From Trachythela sp. YZ-2020 (Eukaryota > Cnidaria > Anthozoa > Malacalcyonacea > Clavulariidae), in contig JADLSH010000333.1 of NCBI GenBank assembly GCA_016169945.1, positions 1,798,001 through 1,862,000 of the forward strand: DNA of 64,000 bases, written 5' to 3'. The notes under the pieces were generated by a model. That model did no database searches. It was not told where the DNA came from and saw only the letters and a program-made list of their open reading frames with translations. The position numbers and the translations under genes are program-made. This document shows, in pieces, positions 32,642 to 42,380 of the stretch; positions within the stretch are counted from its first letter, which is position 1, and the number at the start of each line of letters is the position of its first letter.

Positions 32642-34705
32642 AGATAAACAACCTCAATGGATGACAAATGAAATTCTTGACGCTATTAAAAAGAGAGACT
32701 ATCTGATGTCTAAAGCTAGGTCCTCTAACCATCCTGATTGCTGGAAGCTTTATCGCGCCGCAAGAAACTCTGTGGTGAGCAAAATCGAGCAATCAAAGAG
32801 AATATTTTTTAAAGAATCATTTCGCGAAAATAAAGGAAATCCAAAAACCGTTTGGAAGTTTCTAAAGTCTCTTGGCTCCCACAGCACTGATTCAAACAAG
32901 TCTCCGATCTCTGTTTCTGACGAAAACAATAACGAAATTAGTGACGCAAAACACATTGCCAATATCTTTAATGGTCATTTCACCACAATCGCATCAAAGT
33001 TAAAATCATCGATGAATTTACTAAATACTCCAAATTTATCTAAACTAAAGACATTTATATTGTCTAAAATCCAACCTGATACAACGTTTAGTATTCTAAC
33101 TATTTCAACGAAAGAGGTCATAACCTACCTGTCAAATATACCCAACAACAAGGCAACAGGCGTGGATGGCATTAGCCCTTTATTATTAAAGATTGGTGTT
33201 CACGAAATCGCACCATCAATAGCCAAGTTAATCAATATGTCATTAAACTCTATGACATTCCCTTCCCGATGGTTTCTATGACATTCCCTTCCCAATGGAA
33301 AACCGCAAAAGTTACTCCCCTTTTTAAATCAGGGTCGACCGCTGATGTGAATAATTACCGGCCGATTTCAGTTCTACCAGTCCTTTCAAAGATAATCGAA
33401 AGACACATGCACGAGTCCCTTTCCAGCTACTTGTCAGTCAATGGTCTAATTTATTCTAATCAATCTGGATTTCGAAAGAAATACAGCACAGAAACAGCTC
33501 TTGCGTTTATCATCGATACTCTTTTATTTAATATCGACAAGAACAAAATCAACGGATTAGTGCTAGTTGACTTTAAAAAAGCTTTCGATATGGTAGACCA
33601 TGAGATTCTCCAGCGCAAACTTGAACTTTATGGCTTTGGCAACAACTCCTTAAAATGGTTCCAATCTTACTTGTTTCAACGTTGGCAGTATGTTGTTATA
33701 AATAATGAGGTATCAACAACAACAATCATCACAGATGGTATTCCACAAGGTTCAATTCTGGGTCCTCTCCTGTTTGTCATCTTCATTAATGACCTCCCTC
33801 TACACGTCGACTCTCGCCTTGATATTTTTGCAGACGACACTACTATAGTGGAGTCATCGATGTTTACCAGAGTTGGTGAACTTAATGAAAAATTGTCAGC
33901 ATCTGCTTCACAGGTTGATGACTGGGCCAAAGAAAACAAGCTACCACTTAATGCTGCAAAAACTAAAACTTTGCTGATTTCGGGAAAACGCTTGCACAAC
34001 ATGTTATCTCCACCTGATATGCGCCTTAACGTGAAAGCTAACGGAACTGCACTAGAGCAATGCAACAACGCGAAACTTTTAGGAATAGTTCTTGATGAGA
34101 ATCTATCTTTTGATCTGTACGTGGACTCCCTTTGTAGCAAGATCTCTAAACGTCTAGGAATACTGAAAACTATTAAATCGTATCTGCCTATGGACGAACG
34201 TTTGCTATTTTACTCAACTATGATCATACCTCTATTTTTATATGCTTCAATTACTTGGTCAAACTGTAGCAAAAATAATCTATTTAAGCTACTTAAACTC
34301 CAGAAAAGAGCTGCACGTATCATCCTAGATGCTCATCCACAACATCAATCTGTCGACCTCTTTAACCGTCTAAAATGGATTCCCTTCTATCGCGAAGCTG
34401 AAATACGCAAATGTATACTCGCTTATAAACGTTGTCATAACGAATGCCCTGATTATCTAAATGATATATTACCTCTCAACAGTGATCACCATAATAGAAG
34501 AACTCGCAATGCACATTGTCTTTTTACAGCACCTCGATATAATAGGGTTACTGAAGGTGGACGTACTTTCTCTGTGAGCACTATGAAATATTGGAATAGT
34601 CTCTCGCATGAAATTAGATCTGGAACTTCAGTAAATACGTTTAAGAAAGCATTGTTTGTAAATATTTTTAATCAACAGCAAGACATTGAAACATTTGATC
34701 CTTAA
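32592..34705 (+). pseudogene. LINE reverse transcriptase frame with a duplication frameshift
   Basis: The frame 32592-33281 is the linker and start of the reverse transcriptase (QPQWMTNEILDAIKKRD, then NNKATGVDGISPLLLKIG). The frame 33269-34705 contains the rest: WKTAKVTPLFKSG, NYRPISVLPVLSKIIERHMH, LVDFKKAFDMVDHE, GIPQGSILGPLLFVIFIND, FADDTTI and a C-terminal Cys/His region up to TAA near 34703. All catalytic Asp residues are present. The only break between the two frames is a 26 bp tandem duplication at 33250-33301 (CTATGACATTCCCTTCCC twice). The reverse transcriptase copies LINE RNA at a nicked chromosome; this copy lacks the nicking domain. Confidence 0.88.
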
Positions 34706-34995
34706 ATTTACCACTATTATTGTAAATATATTCCAGATTCATATATCTTAATTTTGTAATCTTGTAAATATTTAATATTCTACTGAACGAGGGCCACTAG
34801 GTTATTAGTGTTCGCACTATTATGTGTCACCCTCTTAAAATAAAGTTTCTATCTATCTATCTATCTATCTATCTATATGTCAACCCAGCAAAGAGTGACT
34901 CTACGATCATTGATTGCACTGGTTTTGAGGGGCCATTGGCAGTACCAGAAGATGTCCCAGTTGTATCAAAGGCGTTTAGCTTAAACGGGGGATAA

Positions 34996-36315
34996 TCTCA
35001 AAATATAAAACACTCTAGCACATCTTGTAAACTACAAAAAATAGGTTTTATGAAATAATTATCTAGTTGTATATACAATTGTTCTTTTCAGGTTAAAACA
35101 TTTAGTTTGCTTGTTCATTGTATAGACTTGATTTATATTTTGGGCTTATCCACCGTTTATGGCTTTGATACAACTGACCCCTGTACTGTATTAATGCAGT
35201 TTTTTGTTGGACTATCTAATGTTGCTATTTGTATATAATGTAGAGAAAGTAACTTGCATTAAAATATGTATTTGCTTTTCTGTGTGGGTTTGGTTACTTT
35301 ATAGGGTACTAAGTTTATTGTCGGAATAGCCAGTGTTGCTAGTTGTATGTAATGCATGAAGAGTACAATAGTTGAACACATTCATTAGGGAAAAAATTAA
35401 CAATAACTTGGCTATGTTATGTGGCCAAGTCAAATTGTGGCACAGTCAAATTTTTAGTTTTCTTTGTGTGGTTAACTGCCTGTGAATTACATCTGTGATT
35501 ACATGGTCATTCATGGACTATTTCGTTCATTCCCATATCTAACTGTCAACTCAGAGTATTATTAGTTGTAACGTCATCTGGAACTCACAATCATTTTGTG
35601 ATTGTGATATTTATAAACGTGGGTATATAAAAAGAAACTCAACATGATTTACTTTCGGCATTCACTGAACGTCCTTATGTCCACAAATACTGGTGCCAAA
35701 AAATGACCTTTTACGATTTTTTTTTACAGAAGAGATATATAGAAAGTTTAACTTCATTAGTAAAATAATACAACAATATCAGAGGCGTGTGCAATGTACC
35801 GTACAAGTATCTTCAAGTATACAGTACATCTTTCTTAATTATCATGTTTTCCACATTGAAATTTCAGAATTCATAACCCAACAATTGTAGAAGTGTTAAC
35901 TTTTCTTTGTAAGTGCGACTTCGTTGAAGTGGTTGTGTCAGTAATCGGTTAATCAATTGATACAGTAGTTGAATTGAATTGTTTCATTTTTGAATATTCA
36001 TTGACATAAGATGATACCATTCAATATAATTTATCCACCAGTGTTGTCAGGTGCAAGCAAATGAAATGCATATTATTGTAGACGTCTTTGGTATATCTGT
36101 AAATATTAACACAACAGTATAAGTGAATGCAATTATGTAACATGGAATTGATAAGCCATATACAGTCCGAGATTTGTTGGTAACATGACTATATAGTAAT
36201 AAGATGTAGCATCATACCAAAATTGTTATATTTTGAGTACTTTTGTTGACTGAAGTTACCGTTAATGTGACCATGTTAATGTGTAGAGATATCTAAAACG
36301 AAAAAAAAATTAAAC
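34996..36315. other. Unassigned, with one exon-like duplicate
   Basis: No complete gene is supported. At 35776-35843 the sequence repeats the start of exon B of the two-exon gene (CAGAGGCGTGTGCAATGTAC, seen at 29095) followed by the start of its intron (TACATCTTTCTTAATTAT), without the TTAA transposon. The surrounding frame at 35693-35890 has no other support. Confidence 0.5.
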
Positions 36316-36323
36316 ACATAAAC

Positions 36324-36502
36324 CAGTGGTGAAGCCAGCCATGGCCTTTGGTCATGCTATGCTAATAATATTTGCATCAGTGCAAGACTGAAACAATACA
36401 TTTCTAAACATTTGAACTGGACAAATATTGAAAAATTTCCATAGCATGATTAAAAAATTTCCATAGCATGATTAAAAAACTCCAGTGTTGGCTTCGCCAC
36501 TG
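36324..36502. mobile_element. 179 bp hAT-type MITE
   Basis: Inverted ends CAGTGGTGAAGCCAGC and CAGTGGCGAAGCCAAC (inverted) are flanked by an exact 8 bp duplication ACATAAAC at 36316-36323 and 36503-36510. The interior is non-coding, with a 20 bp tandem duplication (AATTTCCATAGCATGATTAA) near its right end. Confidence 0.92.
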
Positions 36503-36514
36503 ACATAAACACAT

Positions 36515-36547
36515 GGAAGGGAAGGGAAGGGAAGGGAAGGGAAGGGG
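36515..36547. repeat. GGAAG pentanucleotide microsatellite
   Basis: About six and a half units of GGAAG/AAGGG starting just after the MITE's target duplication. Confidence 0.95.
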
Positions 36548-37047
36548 AAAAGAGAAAACTTATATTGTTTAGTGTTAACCAATCCCCAACCTTGCTTACC
36601 TCTGAGTTTATCAGTTGTGCCATGATTTTGAGGGAAACCGCAATTGATCTCCAATGGAAATCGATGTTACCGAACTATTAAGAATAATCATGTGTTTGTG
36701 CTTCGTAAAAACTGCTTTCAACTTCGGCATTGTTTATAAATTTCGACGCCATTTTGAAAATAGTGAATTTTGCCAAATATTTTGAGAGAAAGTTAAATAA
36801 TAATAAACAACCAGCCATAACAAAACAATAAATAACTTTTATGAAATTAATACTTTCAAAATAGTACAATCGTAATAAAATAATAAATAAGTATATATAA
36901 TATTAAATATTTCATTTGTAATTGATTTTAAATTTTGAATTTCTATATATAAAAATGACGTATTTTATATATAATTAACAATGGTTGCAAACACTCAATG
37001 TATATAAAGAAACAGAAGTTCAAAAAGACAGAATCAACAGTCTCAGT

Positions 37048-38675
37048 TCAACGCTTGTAAATGTTAAAGGTGACATTATCAAAATTGCAATTGCTGAAGG
37101 TTGGAAGTAGGGGGCTTAACTTCCTGTGTGCCACTTGTTTCTTAAAAGTACAAATTTCTCCTTGAGATGATGTAGTCTCAGCTACTTGAGACAACAACAG
37201 CATGTCCGTCTGAGTCTCTTCCATGAAGCTTGCTAATAGGTTGTCATCTTCGCTGTTATTCAATATCTGGGGTGGTATGGTTTCAACTTCTTTGAAGGGA
37301 TTGGGTCTTCAGGAACATGCAGTGAAGAGGTGCTGTCTGGTGTTGCTTGTTTTGCTTTAACCGGAGCAATGGATGCATTCTGTGCTTGTACCATGGGAAT
37401 AACTGAAGGATTCAGAAGGGAATATCCAAGGGTGTATCCCATCATCATCTTGTCATTTCCAGAAACATGGTTATATATATCTAAAGATGAATGAGATTGG
37501 TGACCTGTTATTGACATGATCTGCTTGTCAGAATACTTGGCTCTTTTGAGAACGGTAACTCCTGTTGCTCTGAGACAATGATTGGTGTAATGAGGTTTTA
37601 TATTGCACAGTTGGCTTATTCTTTTCACAAAAGTATCCAAAGGATTATGCCCTAATCATGTAGGACCGAAATGCTGCGACAGTTCCTCCTGATAAGTGTG
37701 ATATCGAGGTTGTTGCCAGAGGGTATCAATTTCAGGATGAAGTAAGGACAGGTACACTTCAAAGGAATTCACTGGACACCATCTTGGGTCATTGAGCTGA
37801 GGCATTATGCCAGAGTACTCCTCATTGTTCTCTCTATGATTTTTATCAAGCTCGTCAATAGCTTTCTTGACATATTTCAAACCGGTCGCTGCATCTGTTA
37901 AAACTTTGAAACTGTTTTTAGTCATGTTGTAAAAGTTTTCTTTTCCACGACGTGCAAAGTAGAACCTGATATCCCACTGTACTTTATTTTGCAGCTCTTT
38001 CGGTCCTTTACTTGGGTCCAAATAAGATGATGTGTAGATCTTGGATAAATCTATGAATACAACAAACAACACTGAATAGTACAATATAAATTTTTCATAA
38101 TTTCCATGCAATTTTACTACTCTTCCATGTTACCCTATTAAAACATTTCAACCTTTAACTTTATTAATATATTGAATTAATAATTAACGTGATATTTTCA
38201 TAAAAATATACTTGCCTTCTGGGGAAATTTCTGCAAGATGTGTGATTTTTCATTTGCCCTCTTGTTTCAGTTCGCGTTTGGCATCTTCAAATGCTTTCAT
38301 GCTGTTTTGAAATCCAGCCGACGCTTTGTTGGTGATGTCAAACTGGCAGCCATGAGCTTTTAAATATCTGTTGAGAGAATATCTGATACTTTCAAGTGAT
38401 TTCACTTTATAAAACTCTCCAGTTTCCATACGAAGGTTGAACCAGAACCGGGTAAGGCAAGAATCTAGCTTTCTGGCATAAAAATTGTAGAAATCTACAT
38501 CTTCTTCGCCTTCAAAGCATAGGAAAACTTTGAATTGTCCGGACGCTGACCTCTCCTTCAGTTTCGTTTTTGCATTTTGCAAATTTGCTTGTTTCAAAGA
38601 TATTTCGTTGCCAGTCAATCCAGCGAATTGTTTTGACTTTTTTGAATTGGTCGCCGACTCCTTTTCGCCCGACAT
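37048..38675 (-). pseudogene. Crypton-type tyrosine recombinase, one intron, decayed
   Basis: From ATG 38675 the minus strand encodes a Lys-rich N-terminus and a core-binding-like segment (FYARKLDSCLTRFWFNLRME, SLNRYLKAHG). A GC-AG intron can be read at 38051-38215, joining EISPE to DLSKIYTSSYL in phase. The catalytic region follows: DIRFYFARRGKEN with the first Arg, HYTNHCLRATG with the H-x2-R pair, and ITGHQSHSSLDIYNHVS with His and the nucleophile Tyr. This R..HxxR..H..Y order and spacing is that of the DUF3504/Crypton recombinases (relatives of ZMYM and QRICH1). The C-terminus ends with a LPTFSNCNFDNVTFNI signature common in that family. Lesions: in-frame TGA at 38250-38252 and 37656-37658, and a frameshift near 37262. 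Confidence 0.82.
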
Positions 38676-38944
38676 ATTTTTGTTTATTTGGATTTTACCT
38701 AATACGTCAGGTCAGCTTCAACAAAACACCATCAAGTAATTAGCCAATGAAATTGCTTAATGCTTATCGCAGGTGAACATCAAAAGTAAACATCAAATCT
38801 AGCAGGTAAGCATCAATTCATTCCAGCAGTCCGTCGACCAATCAAAACAGTTCTTATATCTCATTTATGGGACAATAAGGTTTGTTCAATTTCTGCACAG
38901 TTTGTGCCACTTTCCCAGATGGTGGTATCGTCTGCATACATGTC

Positions 38945-39521
38945 TGTCTAAGCTTTCTCAAGTGACAAGGGTAGATCATTCACATACACAGTAAACAGAA
39001 GAGGCCCCAGAATTGAACCTTGTGGGACACCAACGTTGATATTTAGCAGAGTTGATAAACAGCCAGAAAAGGAGCATATTTGAACACAATTTGTTAGGTA
39101 TGACTTAAACCATTTAAGTGCACCATCACTTGTGTGATATTTTCCCAGCTTAGACAATAATATCTCATGGTTGACTAAGTCAAAAGCTTTGCTAAGATCC
39201 AAAAATATGGCTCTAATTAGCTTGCTCTGACCCATTTCTTTTAACCATTTATCAGTTATGTTCAAGAGTGATGTTTTGCAAGAATGAAAAGGATGATACG
39301 CAGACTGATTTCTGTAAAGCAAGTTATTTGCAGTAAGATGGTCCAAGTAAGACGAGGCAACATGTCTTTCTAAAGGTTTGGAGAGCATTGACAGCACAGA
39401 GATGGGGGCGATAGTTACTTCTTTCCATGGTGGATTCCTTTTTGTAAAGAGGAGATACTTTGGCTAGTTTAAATACATCAGGAAAAGTACATTCATTAAT
39501 ACTGGTGTTATAAACATGCAT
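38945..39521 (-). pseudogene. LINE reverse transcriptase fragment
   Basis: Frames 38948-39397 and 39324-39521 give the fingers and part of the palm of a CR1/L2-like reverse transcriptase: FKLAKVSPLYKK, SNYRPHLCAVNAL, LDLSKAFDLVNHEIL and GVPQGSILGPLLFTVYVNDL. The fragment ends before the FADD box and starts after the endonuclease. A frameshift separates the two pieces near 39390. It lies directly beside the 19 bp minisatellite. Confidence 0.85.
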
Positions 39522-39585
39522 CAGACTTCCACTTATCTCCTGTAACGCCTCTTTAAAAATGCAAATACTGATTCCATCCGGGTAA

Positions 39586-39886
39586 GGATAAAACGCGGAG
39601 GCGGATACGGAGCGGATATGGGGATAAAACGCGGATATGGGGATAAAACGCGGATATGGGGATAAAACGCGGATGTGGGGATAAAACGCGGATATGGGGA
39701 TAAAACGCGGATATGGGGATAAAACGCGGATATGGGGATAAAACGCGGATATGGGGATAAAACGCGGATATGGGGATAAAACGCGGATATGGGGATAAAA
39801 CGCGGATATGGGGATAAAACGCGGATATGGGGATAAAACGCGGATATGGGGATAAAACGCGGATATGGGGATAAAACGCGGATATG
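39586..39886. repeat. 19 bp minisatellite, about 15 copies
   Basis: The unit is GATATGGGGATAAAACGCG, nearly perfect except at the left edge. It is open in two minus-strand frames only because of its periodicity. Two more units occur at 50182-50222 on the far side of the BEL composite. Confidence 0.95.
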
Positions 39887-40067
39887 GGAATTGCCTCCGT
39901 TATCGTTCGTTTTCCCCGACAGATCACAAAAATAGGTCACAAAATAAAAATATAATGCTTTCTTTAATTAAAATATTTTACAATTTATCCTACTTAGTGA
40001 GCCATCATATTGTCATGGGCATCCATATGATTTTCAAGTTCACTTGCAATGAATGTCAAACTCAACA
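39886..40067 (-). repeat. Inverted copy of the BEL element 1 LTR
   Basis: This segment is the reverse complement of the LTR at 40212-40397, missing only about the last four bases (GACA) where it meets the minisatellite. A 144 bp spacer separates the two copies, so together they form a foldback of about 510 bp. Confidence 0.85.
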
Positions 40068-40211
40068 TCACAGACACAACAAATATACACAATACCAGTT
40101 GGTTCTCTTGATTCTAATTCTTGACAGACATCACATTCTTAGAAGGTGCGATGGTGCTTGCCTTGCCGTGCTGTTTTAAACTTTCCAGATCAGGAAACTG
40201 TTTGTCACACA

Positions 40212-40397
40212 TGTTGAGTTTGACATTCATTGCAAGTGAACTTGAAAATCATATGGATGCCCATGACAATATGATGGCTCACTAAGTAGGATAAATTGTA
40301 AAATATTTTAATTAAAGAAAGCGTTATATTTTTATTTTGTGACCTATTTTTGTGATCTGTCGGGGAAAACAAACGATAACGGAGGCAATTCCCGACA
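40212..40397 (+). repeat. 5' LTR of BEL/Pao element 1
   Basis: A 186 bp segment beginning TGTTGAGTTTGACATT and ending TTCCCGACA, with TG...CA termini. It is followed after two bases by TGGCACCTCTGACGGGAC at 40400-40417, a likely primer-binding site, and then the Gag start at 40485. No second direct copy was found downstream. Confidence 0.75.
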
Positions 40398-40484
40398 TGT
40401 GGCACCTCTGACGGGACTTTGAGTAAGTAAACGACTTGATTTTCGTGATATTTGTGATTCAAATTTATAAACAAGCAGGGAAAT

Positions 40485-42380
40485 ATGGAGGGCGCCTTGT
40501 CGTCGCTCACAGTGAAATTAGCACAGTTAAATATAGTTAAAAATCGTACAGAGAACATTATAAACACAAGTGATTATGGGAAGATAGAAAGACAACAAAT
40601 AACACTAAAAGATTTAGTTAACGAGACTAACAAATGCAAAAGCATCGTTGAGGAACTAAAAGTTATCGAGCAAGAAAGCCTCGAGAAAATCGAAGCGTGG
40701 AATACGGAAGTGGAAGCTAAAATTGACGAAGCCGGCAACGAATTGGCGCAATTAAAAGCATGGTTCAACGAAAGTAAGGAAAATGAAACTCGTAAACAAT
40801 GACTCGAAGAACTCGAACATGAACATCGTCTTTATGAAACGCGATTAAAACTCCAAGCCGAATTAGAAACGTCGAAAGCGAAGTCGGAAAGTTCAAGTGG
40901 AAACACCAATGGCCAAATACACTCAGGGGGTATGGATGCAAAATTACCAAAGTTGACAATCACGAAATTTGATGGGTCTTGTCAGGACTGGCCCCGGTTT
41001 TGGGCTCAATATACTGAGACTATTGATAAATCATCGATAGCTTATGTTAGCAAATTTGCATATTTAAAAGAGTTGTTGTGTTCAAAAGCGAAGAATACAA
41101 TAGATGCATTGCCATTTACACCCGAAGGCTACAACAGAGCGAAAAGTATTTTACAAGAAAGGTTCGGGAAAGAGTCAGAAATCATAAAGGCTTATGCGAA
41201 AGAAATTTTGGAATTACCAACCATCTCGGGGGTTGATGTTAGGAAAATTCAAGGCTTTATTGATCGGTTGTCTTATTGTGTGCAATCACTGGAAACAATG
41301 GGAAAGTTGCAGCAAGTGAATGGTTATGTTTCCATGACATTGGATAAACTTCCGGGGATCAGAGGGGACCTGGTACGTACTGACGACAGCTGGGAATCAT
41401 GGGATTTTGTAAAATTATGTGAAGCCTTAAGGTTGTGGGTGAGGCGAAATCCAATTGAATCGCAGGGTCATGGAAGTGAAAGGAGATATGAAAAACCCCA
41501 TCAAGATCGAGGTAAATTTTATAATGCAAGAGATAGTGAAATCAAGCGGAAATGTGTGTATTGTGACAACCCAGCCCACAAGTCTACAGAGTGCACAAAT
41601 GTCACAACACTCGAAGAGAGAAAGAAATTATTAGCGAGGAAGCGATTATGTTTCAACTGCACTCAACCAGATCATCGGGCAGCAGATTGCAATAGTAAAC
41701 GGAATTGCCTAATATGTGATCGCAGACATCATACATCCATCTGCAACAAATCAACAGCAAAAAGAGAAACCATGTTAACTGCCAGTAACAATGGAGAAGG
41801 AACTTTTCCAGTCGTAGTGATAAAGGTGGATGGCATTGAGTGCCGGGCGCTCATCGACTCGGGTGCAGGAAGTTCATATGCTTCTTCCAAACTGATTGAA
41901 CGACTAAACAAGAAACCCGTAGAGAGCAAAGTAAAACAAATAGACATGCTAATGAGTACAAGTACGGTCAAGATAGACACTTATCAGGCAACTGTCGAAG
42001 CGGTGAATGGAAGTTTTCAAATGGAAGTCCAGTTAAACAAAGTCCACAAAAGCGAACTGTTAAAAATTGACAATCCAAACTACGAGAAGTTAATTTCCAC
42101 CTTTCCACATTTGAATGAAGTTGAAATGGATGACAAGGATACAAAGGAACAATTACCGGTGCATGTTGTATTGGGTGCAGGAGAGTACGCCAGAATCAAG
42201 ATGAAGAGTCCATCGTTGATTGGAAGAGAAGGAGAACCCATAGCCGAGAGAACCAAATTGGGTTGGTTCATTATGTCTCCGGGGCAGGAGTTTGACCGAA
42301 GTCGCATGATGCTAACCCAAACTTGCCACAGTGATTTCGAGAATCTGTGTCGCTTGGATGTACTCGTGAGCAACTTGTGA
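40485..42380 (+). pseudogene. BEL 1 Gag and aspartic protease
   Basis: From ATG 40485: a coiled-coil N-terminus (about residues 1-130), a DUF1759-type capsid region (FDGSCQDWPRFWAQY, FAYLKELLCSKAKNTID), three zinc-knuckle-like clusters (CVYCDNPAHKSTEC, CFNCTQPDHRAADC, CLICDRRHHTSIC) at about 41554-41745, then a retropepsin-type active site CRALIDSGAGSSYASS at about 41840-41890. An in-frame TGA at 40800-40802 interrupts the frame. After the protease the frame ends at 42380 within a small tandem duplication (CGTGAGCAACTTGTGA twice). Confidence 0.88.

Larger units (their letters stand above)
31469..34878 (+). mobile_element. CR1/L2-like LINE with 2A-like motif and (TCTA)n tail
   Basis: The element interrupts the OB-fold pseudogene between GTATA on the left and TATGTC on the right. 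It has a 5' region of about 750 bp without a supported gene, an ORF with a 2A-like motif, a reverse transcriptase frame and a 3' end AATAAAGTTTCTATC followed by TCTA repeats to about 34876. Microsatellite 3' tails are normal for CR1/L2-type LINEs. The endonuclease domain is missing. Confidence 0.85.
30898..34995 (+). pseudogene. OB-fold (RPA-like) protein pseudogene split by a LINE
   Basis: The left part, 30898-31468, carries FVHNLSPVKDGPKKYI, then FHFNLQTSKNTSIRTICFSP in another frame, then the clean frame 31081-31437 with DQLQSVDVLFEKEDL, VKAKIVNLQEPKSVN and DAVLIDKHGSTKIILWEDDI. The right part, 34879-34995, is NPAKSDSTIIDC and FEGPLAVPEDVPVVSKAFSL to a stop. The order (Ser-Pro-Val-Lys motif, OB strands, LWE-type strand, C-terminal tail) matches small single-strand-DNA-binding OB proteins that occur in many copies in invertebrate genomes. 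Codons join sensibly across the LINE when it is left out. Stops and frameshifts before 31081 show it is dead. Family recognition is from pattern memory and no database check was possible. Confidence 0.55.

Noticed and set aside
33676..34140. Minus-strand frame opposite the LINE reverse transcriptase
   Set aside because: Shadow of the coding strand; no motif and the plus strand carries clear reverse transcriptase motifs.
39586..39886. CRISPR-like array
   Set aside because: Repeats of 19 bp follow each other without spacers and the window is eukaryotic; it is a minisatellite.
39533..39940. Two long minus-strand frames with FYPHIRVLSPYP repeats
   Set aside because: They are produced by the 19 bp minisatellite, which is stop-free in two frames; not genes.
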